Assembly (NCBI GenBank): GCA_018676385.1
Contig: JABHEX010000003.1
Location: 1 to 12,753, forward strand
Source: Akkermansiaceae bacterium
Lineage (GTDB): Bacteria; Verrucomicrobiota; Verrucomicrobiia; Verrucomicrobiales; Akkermansiaceae
Direction: 5' to 3'
DNA length: 12,753 bases
The notes beneath the pieces are model-generated. The model was not told the DNA's origin. It worked only from the letters and a program-made list of their open reading frames with translations, and did not search any database. The position numbers and the translations under genes are program-made. Of the stretch, positions 6,290-12,753 are shown one piece after another. Position 1 is the stretch's first letter. Every line of letters starts with the position of its first letter.

Positions 6290-7704
6290 TGATCCTAACT
6301 CGATTATTCCTTTTATTATTTTGTTTTTCCATCTCATCCATCGCGCGAGATGCCACAGATAAACCCAACGTAGTGCTCATCTACCTAGACGACAGTGGGT
6401 TTGGCGATTACTCACATCACGGAAACCCCGTGATCGAAACCCCTAATATTTCACGCATTGCGAGTGAAGGGGTAACCTTTACTCAGTTTTACGTAACCTC
6501 ACCAGCATGTAGCGCATCACGCTACTCACTTCTCACCGGACGCTATCCCATGCACTCAGGATTCGGGACTTGGGTGATCGGACCGAGCGCCAAACCTCAT
6601 TTAAAAAAATCAGAAACCACCGTCGCGGATGCCTTAAAAAATCATGATTATGCTACAGGCATATTTGGTAAGTGGCATATGGGAAATCCTAACAAGTCCA
6701 ACAAGATGACTCCCGAGAGCTTACCGTTAGCTCATGGATTTGATAGCTGGCTCGGTACCAACGTCTCGCACGACTACGCTAATTCCAAACTACTCAAATC
6801 CGACCCTATGGGTACTAACCCAATCCCCGGATACTCAGAAATAGCAAACAACCTACCATCCGATAGAGTCGCCTCCACATCACTAACTGGTCGCTATACC
6901 ATGGCTGCTGTCGACTTCATCAAAGAAAACAAAGACAAGCCATTCTTTGCTTACATCGCGCACAACCAGCCACACCTAGGACTCTATGTCAGTGATAAGT
7001 TCAAGGGAAAATCTCGCCGAGGTTTGTTAGGCGACGTCATGGCAGAAGTAGACGACTCGGTTGGGCAGATCTTAAAAACACTCACAGAATGTAATATCGA
7101 GAAAAACACATTAGTCATCTTTTCATCAGATAATGGTCCTTGGGTCAGGTTTCGAAACACCAAACAATCAAAGTTTGGTCATATACACCCCAAGTATGGG
7201 GAAGCCCGTATGCATGTTGGCTATGCCCTTCCCTTTCGCGATGGCAAAGGTTCATGCTGGGAGGGTGGCCATCGGGTCCCAGGGATTTTCTACTGGCCTG
7301 ATTACATTACTCCAAAACGTCAACTTACCCCTGCCAGCACCCTAGATGTATTGCCCACCGTGCTTGCAATCACCGGCGCTCAACACCCAAATACTGCCGT
7401 GTTGGATGGTAGAGACATCCGGGCACTCATCGTCCCAAACTCCTCTGCGCCCAAACTCAGTGAATTCGAATTTTATTACAGCCATTCAAAAAACAATATT
7501 ATAGGTATCCGCAACGGCCCATGGAAGTTGATGGTTGCCATCCCATCTCAAACCGGCAGCAACCACGGCTTTCATGCGAGCCTAGAGAAACCACTGCTTT
7601 TCAATGTCGAGCATGATATTGGTGAACGTATCGATCGAGCAGCAGAGCGCCCTAAACTCGTAAAAAAACTGTTAGGTATGCTACTAATGAAACGCAGCAA
7701 ATAG
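6289..7704 (+). CDS. exported sulfatase (arylsulfatase A-like, formylglycine type)
   Basis: Hydrolyses sulfate esters, probably from a sulfated polysaccharide or its fragments, in the periplasm or outside. Residues 1-19 are a signal peptide. Seen: the N-terminal metal motif VLIYLDDSGFGD (29-40) with Asp34 and Asp35; the signature CSASRYSLLTGR (74-85), in which Cys74 would become formylglycine; GKWHMG (127-132) with Lys128 and His130; AHNQPH (224-229); and SSDNGPW (279-285) with Asp281 and Asn282 closing the metal site. All core catalytic residues appear present. The signature has Ala rather than the commoner Pro two places after Cys. The C-terminal subdomain (about 385-471) ends without an extra domain; 471 residues is normal for the family. 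No maturase gene is nearby. It stands alone, with a dyad at its start, and converges on the nuclease gene. Confidence 0.93.
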   Translation: MILTRLFLLLFCFSISSIARDATDKPNVVLIYLDDSGFGDYSHHGNPVIETPNISRIASEGVTFTQFYVTSPACSASRYSLLTGRYPMHSGFGTWVIGPSAKPHLKKSETTVADALKNHDYATGIFGKWHMGNPNKSNKMTPESLPLAHGFDSWLGTNVSHDYANSKLLKSDPMGTNPIPGYSEIANNLPSDRVASTSLTGRYTMAAVDFIKENKDKPFFAYIAHNQPHLGLYVSDKFKGKSRRGLLGDVMAEVDDSVGQILKTLTECNIEKNTLVIFSSDNGPWVRFRNTKQSKFGHIHPKYGEARMHVGYALPFRDGKGSCWEGGHRVPGIFYWPDYITPKRQLTPASTLDVLPTVLAITGAQHPNTAVLDGRDIRALIVPNSSAPKLSEFEFYYSHSKNNIIGIRNGPWKLMVAIPSQTGSNHGFHASLEKPLLFNVEHDIGERIDRAAERPKLVKKLLGMLLMKRSK

Positions 7705-7761
7705 TATCATGTCTCATAAACGTTCAAGTCTTGTTCTATGTCATAGCTCAGCCAGTCAGTC

Positions 7762-8352
7762 TTATCGTTGCCATACTCCTACTTTCTCATTTTGAGCCTT
7801 CTTCTCGAGGCGTTTTAATCTGCGCTCAAAGTCGAACCTGTCACAATCACGCGGCATCTTCACTTTTGCATCACCCCAGAAAGGTTCATTCCACGAGGCA
7901 TGAAATCCGTAAACTCGGGCCAAACCTGCCTTCACTAGCGCCTCGTCTAGGCGCTCGCCATCTGCATTCACGATTAAAGCATAATACCTGATTTTTTCTC
8001 CCGCTCCACGCGCTTTTTCTTTCCGAGTGTAAACAGTAAATTTTTTCTCCAAGAATTTCTTTGTAAACTTTTTTGCCTTCTCACCCCACAACACAACATC
8101 ATTTTGTGGAATATTAAATTGCTTAGCCTGTGTAGCTAACCGCTCGAGAAACCGTTTGTCAGTTTCCGCACAGTCCACCCCATATAGACGAAATATATAG
8201 GTGCTCTTTCGGTCGGTCTTCACCCAAAAGCTGTCACCATCAAAATATTTCTCTGCTAGTAATTCGCATTCATATGCCTCCCACTTCTTGGCAACCGCTG
8301 AGCTTGCCGTATAAGTTAAAGAGATCAACACACAGAATAACTTGTATATCAT
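7762..8352 (-). CDS. exported staphylococcal nuclease-like (thermonuclease) protein
   Basis: Predicted calcium-dependent nuclease of the SNase fold, cutting DNA or RNA outside the cytoplasm. Residues 1-21 form a signal peptide ending near AVA. The catalytic residues of staphylococcal nuclease are all found in order: FDGDSFWV (37-44) with Asp38 and Asp40 (Asp19 and Asp21 in SNase), FRLYGVDCAET (54-64) with Arg55, Asp60 and Glu63 (Arg35, Asp40 and Glu43), and IRYYALIVNADG (121-132) with Arg122 (Arg87). LDEALVKAGLARV (135-147) is the typical helix. After it, residues 149-190 are longer than in the simplest SNases and rich in charged residues (RRLKRLEKK). The protein is very basic, which suits nucleic-acid binding. 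Possible roles are nutrient scavenging or extracellular DNA degradation. The ATG lies inside a 12-base palindrome. Confidence 0.88.
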   Translation of the reverse strand: MIYKLFCVLISLTYTASSAVAKKWEAYECELLAEKYFDGDSFWVKTDRKSTYIFRLYGVDCAETDKRFLERLATQAKQFNIPQNDVVLWGEKAKKFTKKFLEKKFTVYTRKEKARGAGEKIRYYALIVNADGERLDEALVKAGLARVYGFHASWNEPFWGDAKVKMPRDCDRFDFERRLKRLEKKAQNEKVGVWQR

Positions 8353-8361
8353 ACTAGTATG
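8350..8361. promoter_or_regulatory. 12-base perfect palindrome over the nuclease start codon
   Basis: catactagtatg is fully self-complementary, and its left end is the reverse complement of the nuclease ATG (8352-8350). A second small palindrome, gttaac (8361-8366), adjoins it. The position would suit an operator that blocks initiation of transcription or translation, but a 12-base palindrome can occur by chance and no second copy was seen in the window. Confidence 0.35.
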
Positions 8362-8762
8362 TTAACTCACCGCAGAGCCTATGTCCACCAACTACCTGTT
8401 CCACCTGCGCACGGGTGTACGAGTAAATGGTAACTCCAGTTGCTGCCATTGCGGTCGTCGATTAGGCTGGTATTGTTGGCCGCGCAGTAGACAAACAGCG
8501 CGCTGAGTTCTTGATTTGAGAGACTCCATGAGGCATCCAGAAACGTAGATTAGTTTATTCATATGAACAGTGTTCAAAATTACTGTTCAATCGTCAAGAC
8601 TACATATCAAAAATTGCTGATTTTTTCTCCAGATAGTCTCGGAGATGCCTGATGGTTGGCCCGTTCAGAGCCATATGTCTGGTTGCGCAAACACCTCGTC
8701 GTATCCACTCTACCCATCAGACGTTCGCATAGAGATACCCACTCTACTTATGCCTACGATAC
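8353..8762. other. 410-base gap between nuclease and topoisomerase genes
   Basis: No intact gene is evident here. It holds a possible coding remnant (described separately), an odd palindrome gaaca-g-tgttc at 8565-8575 with a further tgttcaa at 8584-8590, an AT-only hairpin at 8609-8625, and two near-identical 12-mers tatccactctac (8702-8713) and tacccactctac (8736-8747) 34 bases apart. The promoter of the nuclease gene and the end of the topoisomerase transcript should both lie in this stretch, yet no strong terminator is visible. Confidence 0.6.
8379..8549 (-). pseudogene. possible remnant of the 3' end of a protein-coding gene
   Basis: A minus-strand frame is open for 56 codons from just after a TAA (8552-8550) to a TAG (8381-8379). 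It has no ATG. Its translation looks protein-like (SLSNQELSALFVYCAANN and then SLIDDRNGSNWSYHLLVH), and its third codon positions favour C and G like the neighbouring real genes. A competing frame on the same strand, from TTG at 8577 to TAG at 8392, encodes an Arg/Gln-rich 61-residue peptide that looks less natural. I do not recognise a family. This could be a gene decayed to its C-terminal end, or a chance open frame. Confidence 0.25.
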
Positions 8763-10763
8763 CTACTTCAATTCGAGATCACCACCATCTTTAGGGGCAC
8801 GGACAATGCGATCAACAGTATGCTTGGTGACAAGGTTCCCTTTGACTGAGCGCCCTTTGAGCGCCAGCTCACCGAAGCCAAACAATCTAGACAAACTGCG
8901 TAATCGAGGTGCTGGTTTGAGATGAACCAACACTGCATTCTCGGCACTCTCCTCCTCAGAATCGTGCACCGCAAAGTAGATTACACGTGATCCTTTCGTC
9001 CCCTTGGTCAGATCGTATTCCTTGTCACGAGTGACTCCACCTACCTTGAAACGCTTGGCGTAAACCGCACCCTGACGGCCGTCGCGGTAGATCATCGAAT
9101 AAACCTTTTCATCGTCCTTACGGAAAACGGCGATGTGCTGGACACGCTTACCGACGAATGCCTTGTCTGCTACTTTAGTCACCCGCATCACACCCTCACC
9201 GTCGAAGGCGATGATGTCGTCGATCTTCGAGCACTTCTCGACGCCCTCATCCTTTTTCAACCCCCAACCGGCGAATCCGTCCTTGCTGTTGACGTAGAGG
9301 GTTTCGGTCGCAGCAACTACCTGGGTGCGGTCGACCACATCAAAGGTGCTGATCTCGGTACGGCGTTCGCGGCCTTTGCCGTATTTCTTGATCAGGTTTT
9401 TAAAGTAGGCAACTGCATAGCGCGTAAGCTGCTTGAGGTTTTTCTCCACCTCGGCTATCTCGTCTTCTAAGTTGTTGATCAGTTCGTCCGCTTTAAAGCT
9501 GTCGAACTTGGAAATCCGCTTGATTTTAATTTCTGTGAGCCGGACGATATCCTCCTCGGTAACCTCGCGCTTAAGTAATTTCTTGAATGGCTTGAGGCCT
9601 TTGTCGATTGCCTGAATCACCGCTTCCCATGTTTCGCACTCCTCGATGTCGCGGTAGATGCGGTTCTCGATGAAGATTTTCTCAAGCGACGAGAAATGCC
9701 ATTTTTCGTTGAGCTCACCGAGTTTGATTTCCAGCTCCAGCTTCAGCAGCTCTTTGGTCTGGTTCGCCGAGTGCTTGAGCATCTCAGTCACCCCCATAAA
9801 ATGGGGTTTACCATCGTGAATCACACAAGCGTTAGGTGAAATGGACACTTCGCAGTCAGTGAATGCGTAGAGGGAATCACGCGCCACCTCAGGGTCGGCT
9901 CCCGCCGGCAGATGCACCAGAATATCGGCTTGGGCAGCGGTGTTATCGACCACTTTAGAAATCTTGATTTTGCCCTTCTCGTTGGCGGCTACAATGTTGT
10001 CCATCAGGCTACCGGTGGTGACACCAAACGGCACCTGGGTAATGCGAAGGATACGCTTTTTCTCGATCTGGATCTCGGCGCGAACTCGGAGACGACCGCC
10101 ACGAAGGCCATCGTTGTAGTTGCTGCCGTCCATGATACCTCCTGTAGGAAAGTCGGGCAGCAGTTCGAATGGCTGCTTGCGTAAAGCGCAGATACAGGCT
10201 TCTAACAATTCAATAAAATTGTGCGGCAGCATCTTGCAGGCAAGACCAACGGCGATGCCTTCCACACCCTGCGCGAGCAGTAACGGGAACTTGAGTGGCA
10301 GCGTGATAGGCTCCTTGTTCCGCCCATCATAACTGCGTGACCACTCGGTGGTTTTTGGGTTAAACGCCACCTCAAGCGCGAATGGTGTTAGACGCGCCTC
10401 GATGTACCTCGGTGCCGCCGCCTTGTCGCCCGTAAGCACGTTTCCCCAGTTTCCCTGGGTGTCGATAAGCAGTTCCTTCTGCCCAAGCTGCACCATGGCA
10501 TCACCGATGGATGTGTCACCGTGCGGGTGGTATTTCATCGTATTGCCCACGACGTTTGCCACCTTGTTGTAACGACCGTCCTCAAGCTCGCGCATCGAAT
10601 GCAATATCCGGCGTTGCACCGGCTTCAATCCGTCCCCTAAATGTGGAACAGCACGCTCCATGATGACGTAGCTGGCGTAATCCAGAAAGTAATCCGAATA
10701 CATGTCGCCCAAGCTCTGGTGCTCAGCTGGTTCTTCGGAATCTGTAAAATCGAGTTCGTCCAT
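8763..10763 (-). CDS. parC: DNA topoisomerase IV subunit A (ParC-type)
   Basis: Breakage-reunion subunit of a type IIA topoisomerase; with a ParE-type ATPase it would separate replicated chromosomes. Seen: DGLKPVQRRIL (44-54), the winged-helix signature MKYHPHGDTSIGDAMVQLG (76-94), and AAAPRYIEARL (115-125) with the DNA-linking Tyr120 preceded by Arg119. The sequence around YDGRNKEPITLP and KFPLLLAQGVEGIAVGL (about 165-195) matches the Bacteroidetes/Verrucomicrobia type of topoisomerase IV A rather than GyrA. A coiled-coil region covers about 395-465. The C-terminal beta-pinwheel domain (about 475-666) is short and ends soon after GELALKGRSVKGN; E. coli ParC has 752 residues. Thr84 and Asp88 occupy the positions of E. 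coli ParC Ser80 and Glu84. No parE is adjacent: the next gene upstream is divergent across 276 bases. GyrA is the alternative, less likely because its GyrA-box is not seen. Confidence 0.93.
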   Translation of the reverse strand: MDELDFTDSEEPAEHQSLGDMYSDYFLDYASYVIMERAVPHLGDGLKPVQRRILHSMRELEDGRYNKVANVVGNTMKYHPHGDTSIGDAMVQLGQKELLIDTQGNWGNVLTGDKAAAPRYIEARLTPFALEVAFNPKTTEWSRSYDGRNKEPITLPLKFPLLLAQGVEGIAVGLACKMLPHNFIELLEACICALRKQPFELLPDFPTGGIMDGSNYNDGLRGGRLRVRAEIQIEKKRILRITQVPFGVTTGSLMDNIVAANEKGKIKISKVVDNTAAQADILVHLPAGADPEVARDSLYAFTDCEVSISPNACVIHDGKPHFMGVTEMLKHSANQTKELLKLELEIKLGELNEKWHFSSLEKIFIENRIYRDIEECETWEAVIQAIDKGLKPFKKLLKREVTEEDIVRLTEIKIKRISKFDSFKADELINNLEDEIAEVEKNLKQLTRYAVAYFKNLIKKYGKGRERRTEISTFDVVDRTQVVAATETLYVNSKDGFAGWGLKKDEGVEKCSKIDDIIAFDGEGVMRVTKVADKAFVGKRVQHIAVFRKDDEKVYSMIYRDGRQGAVYAKRFKVGGVTRDKEYDLTKGTKGSRVIYFAVHDSEEESAENAVLVHLKPAPRLRSLSRLFGFGELALKGRSVKGNLVTKHTVDRIVRAPKDGGDLELK

Positions 10764-11039
10764 GGGGTGAAATCAAAGGGGAAAATGTATTGCCTGCAGG
10801 CGACACGTTTATTTAAGCAATCCTAAACACCGATGCAAGAGTGGATTTTACTGAGTAGCGCCCACCACAATTTAAAATAGCATTCCCAGCCCGGCTGTGT
10901 TTAAAGTTTCACAGGCTGACTTTCTTACTAAAAGCCGAATTTTCGATTCGCTAGATGACGGATAAACCCACCAGCGCACGTAGAAGATATAGTTAGCCAA
11001 AACTATTAGTATGTCTAAGATACAACTTATTCCTTCACT
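10764..11039. other. 276-base divergent promoter region, parC and DUF6807 gene
   Basis: Both flanking genes are transcribed away from this gap, so it must hold two promoters. No convincing -35/-10 pair was found by eye. It contains a 10-base palindrome gcctgcaggc (10792-10801), an inverted pair ctgtg/cacag around tttaaagttt (10895-10914), a small hairpin cgaat-tttcg-attcg (about 10937-10951) and an actattagt mini-dyad near 11002-11010. Neither gene start has a Shine-Dalgarno sequence. Confidence 0.5.
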
Positions 11040-12071
11040 ATGAAAAAAACCATCCTCTATTTTTGCCTCCTTCTCCCTGGAGTAGCCGCCTCAGATGAGG
11101 TTGTTCCCAATACCTCGAAAGGCGTGGCGAACTCCTCCACCTGGATCATGGATCTTGCACCCGCAAATAATGCCGGAGCAAATGAGAAACCCGCACCCAA
11201 GGCAGAGCGTGTTTCGATCAAACACATCCCAGCCGATAAAATAGTCGCCGTTTCTCTCGGAGGTAAACTCTTCACCGAGTACCGCTACGGCAATCCGACG
11301 AAACCCATCCTCTACCCTGTCATCGGACCACATGGCATCCCCATGACCCGCAACTTCCCGATGAAAAAAGGCGTGGCAGGTGAAGAAGATGATCACCCGC
11401 ACCACCAGTCGCTCTACTACGTGCACATCCTCAACGGCCACGATTTCTGGCACGGAAGAGGAGGCGTTCGCGTTCGTAACGACAAAATCGTCAAAGCCAA
11501 AATGGTTGGCGATGAAGCAGTCATGGTAAGCCAGAACTCGTGGATGAAAGACAAAACCGTCGTCTGCACGGATACGACCGAGCTGCGATTCGGCGAGACT
11601 GGCAGTGCTCGCTACATTGATTTCAAAATCACCATGCATGCTTCTAACGGGCCGCTTACGTTTAACGAAACCAAGGAAGGCACCATGGCGATCCGCACCC
11701 ACCCGGCACTGCGTTTGAAAGGCGACGTCGCCAAAGGCTCCGCAATCAACAGCGAGGGAATCAAAGGAAAAGCCATCTGGTCGAAACCCGCGAAGTGGGT
11801 GAACTACTGGGGGCCGATCGATGGAAACACCGTCGGTATCGCCATCTTCGACCACCCGAAGAATCCGCGCCACCCGACCACGTGGCACGCCCGCGACTAC
11901 GGATTGATCACCGCGAACCCATTCGGTGGCAAGGCATTCAAAAGTAAGCACGGCGCCATGAAGGTTGACAAAGGATCCAGCATTACCTTTAGCTACCGCT
12001 TCCTGTTCCACGACGGCAGCCATAAGGATGCCGGAATTCCGAAGCAGTACCAGCAGTGGACACAACAATAA
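11040..12071 (+). CDS. secreted DUF6807 ('PmoA family') protein
   Basis: Belongs to the family labelled PmoA/DUF6807 in databases; the methane-oxygenase label is a naming accident and the biochemical role is not established. Relatives are abundant in glycan-degrading Planctomycetes, Verrucomicrobia and Bacteroidetes. Residues 1-18 are a signal peptide (KKTILYFCLLLPGVAAS), followed by a low-complexity Ala/Asn/Pro linker to about residue 55. The hallmark is EDDHPHHQSLYYVHILNGHDFW (about 116-137): His119, His121 and His122 and the Asn-Gly-His-Asp-Phe-Trp stretch look like a metal or sugar site. YRYGNPTKPILYPVIGPHGIPMTR (81-104) is the other conserved block. The fold is probably a beta-sandwich related to sugar-mutarotase-like proteins, but that is inference. 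It is followed 10 bases later by the DapA-superfamily gene, almost certainly in one operon. 343 residues fits the family. Confidence 0.85.
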   Translation: MKKTILYFCLLLPGVAASDEVVPNTSKGVANSSTWIMDLAPANNAGANEKPAPKAERVSIKHIPADKIVAVSLGGKLFTEYRYGNPTKPILYPVIGPHGIPMTRNFPMKKGVAGEEDDHPHHQSLYYVHILNGHDFWHGRGGVRVRNDKIVKAKMVGDEAVMVSQNSWMKDKTVVCTDTTELRFGETGSARYIDFKITMHASNGPLTFNETKEGTMAIRTHPALRLKGDVAKGSAINSEGIKGKAIWSKPAKWVNYWGPIDGNTVGIAIFDHPKNPRHPTTWHARDYGLITANPFGGKAFKSKHGAMKVDKGSSITFSYRFLFHDGSHKDAGIPKQYQQWTQQ

Positions 12072-12081
12072 TTTTTCTGTG

Positions 12082-12753
12082 ATGAGTATACAAAATCGAC
12101 ACGAACGCCGCCATCTCGGCAGAAAGATCGAGGGAATGGCAGCATGCCTTCTCCCGTTTGAGGAAAACGGTGACATCGCCGAACAGGCATTCCGTGATGC
12201 CGTCGTGCGCACCGAAACCGCCGGGCTGACCTGTGCCGTTAACATGGACACCGGCTATGCGAACTACCTGACCGACGCCGAACGCCTCGAGGTGCTGCGA
12301 TGGACCCGCGAGGCCTTGGGCGATGGGCCACGATTTGTCGGCGGTGTCTTCGTGGAAGGCCTGGAGGGTAATCTTGTTGATCTCTACAAACGTGGCGCGG
12401 ATCAAGTCGCTGCTGCTGGAGGCACACCGATCCTTTTCCAAACAACTCGCTTCCACGACTGGAAGGCGGAAAAAATCGTTGAGCTCTACGCTGATGTCTG
12501 CTCAGGTTACGATGCCGTTTTGGGCTTTGAACTCGGGCGCATGTTCGCTCCGAACGGAATGATCTACTCGGATGATGTTGTGCGCGGCTTGATGGGCATC
12601 CCACAACTCAAGGGCATGAAGCACTCGTCTCTGAGCCGTGGTAAAGAGCTGGAGCGATTGGCACTGCGTGATGAACTGCGACCCGACTTCAAGATCTACA
12701 CCGGCAATGACCTCGGGATCGATATGATTGAGTATGGCTCGGACTACTTGTTA
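12082..12753 (+). CDS. DapA-superfamily lyase/aldolase, truncated by window edge
   Basis: Member of the dihydrodipicolinate synthase/N-acetylneuraminate lyase superfamily: class I (beta/alpha)8 enzymes that form a Schiff base between a lysine and a keto acid. 224 codons are visible of an expected 290-320. Seen: IEGMAACLLPFEENGDI (16-32) as the first strand, NMDTGYANYLTDAER (54-68) at the position of the usual GTTGE loop, GGTPILFQTTRF (113-124), and LKGMKHSS (176-183) with the Schiff-base Lys180. Then FKIYTGNDLGIDMI (203-216). Two canonical DapA features differ: Thr-Thr-Gly-Glu is replaced by Asp-Thr-Gly-Tyr, and the catalytic Tyr of DapA (Tyr133) seems to be Phe119 or Gln120. True DapA function is therefore unlikely; a sugar-acid aldolase or dehydratase is more plausible. 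GTG at 12079 is an alternative in-frame start, directly before the ATG used. Confidence 0.88.
   Translation, partial: MSIQNRHERRHLGRKIEGMAACLLPFEENGDIAEQAFRDAVVRTETAGLTCAVNMDTGYANYLTDAERLEVLRWTREALGDGPRFVGGVFVEGLEGNLVDLYKRGADQVAAAGGTPILFQTTRFHDWKAEKIVELYADVCSGYDAVLGFELGRMFAPNGMIYSDDVVRGLMGIPQLKGMKHSSLSRGKELERLALRDELRPDFKIYTGNDLGIDMIEYGSDYLL

Noticed and set aside
6288..6293. TATGAT as a -10 promoter element for the sulfatase gene
   Set aside because: It contains the start codon, so transcription would begin inside the signal-peptide coding region, and there is no -35 element at 16-18 bases.
8381..8506. 41-residue plus-strand frame beginning MSTNYLF
   Set aside because: Cys/Arg/Trp-rich without a motif, and opposite the more coding-like minus-strand frame.
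8565..8575. gaacagtgttc as a LexA-type SOS box
   Set aside because: The GAAC/GTTC spacing is three bases rather than four, the arms face the wrong way for a TGTTC-N4-GAACA type, and no SOS gene lies downstream.
8609..8625. aaaaat-tgctg-attttt hairpin as terminator of parC
   Set aside because: The stem is only A-T pairs and would be unstable; a GC-rich stem with a following T run is absent.
10792..10801. gcctgcaggc palindrome upstream of parC
   Set aside because: Ten bases of symmetry with no extension and no second copy seen; chance is sufficient.
10895..10914. tgtg...caca pair as a CRP-like site
   Set aside because: The half-site spacing is two bases too long for TGTGA-N6-TCACA, and one half site lacks the A.
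11091..12251. 386-codon minus-strand open frame antisense to the DUF6807 gene
   Set aside because: It is the shadow of a real gene with strong family motifs on the plus strand; the antisense translation shows no domain, and it runs on into the DapA-like gene. Long antisense frames are expected from codon bias in a moderately GC-rich gene.
11989..12456. 155-codon minus-strand frame across the DUF6807/DapA-like junction
   Set aside because: Antisense to two well-supported genes, without family features.

Overview
This 12.75 kb window looks like ordinary chromosome from a Verrucomicrobia-type bacterium, probably aquatic and feeding on polysaccharides. That assignment is inference. It rests on the topoisomerase IV A subunit, whose signature stretches match the Bacteroidetes/Verrucomicrobia type, on exported glycan-degrading proteins (heparinase II/III-like lyase, sulfatase, DUF6807 'PmoA' protein), and on start codons that lack a recognisable Shine-Dalgarno sequence. 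No mobile element, tRNA, rRNA or CRISPR array is visible.

Layout. Positions 1-1239 (minus) hold the N-terminal two thirds of a phosphoglucomutase/phosphomannomutase. It is divergent, across a 52-base gap filled by a heptamer-based inverted repeat, from a plus-strand run: PUA-less RlmI-like rRNA methyltransferase (1292-2185), exported heparinase II/III-like lyase (2223-4007), Tat-exported protein of the plant cysteine oxidase/cysteamine dioxygenase (PCO/ADO) thiol dioxygenase family (4055-4780), and an SDR oxidoreductase (4793-5494). Gaps in the run are 12-47 bases, so it may be one transcription unit. Then come a minus-strand NlpC/P60-type lipoprotein (5669-6202), a divergent sulfatase (6289-7704) and a convergent exported staphylococcal-nuclease-like protein (7762-8352, minus). 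A 410-base gap holds a possible gene remnant. ParC-type topoisomerase IV subunit A follows (8763-10763, minus), with no parE beside it. The right end has a divergent pair separated by 10 bases: a secreted DUF6807 protein (11040-12071) and a DapA-superfamily lyase cut by the window edge (12082-12753).

How the genes may work together. The lyase, sulfatase and DUF6807 protein carry export signals and fit extracellular or periplasmic attack on a sulfated or uronic-acid glycan. The SDR, the DapA-like aldolase/lyase and the phosphosugar mutase are cytoplasmic and could process released sugars. No SusC/D, transporter or dedicated regulator is present, so this is not a classical polysaccharide utilisation locus. 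The least ordinary items are the exported PCO/ADO-family dioxygenase, the heptamer inverted repeat between the first two genes, and perfect dyads that end on or overlap the start codons of the sulfatase and nuclease genes.
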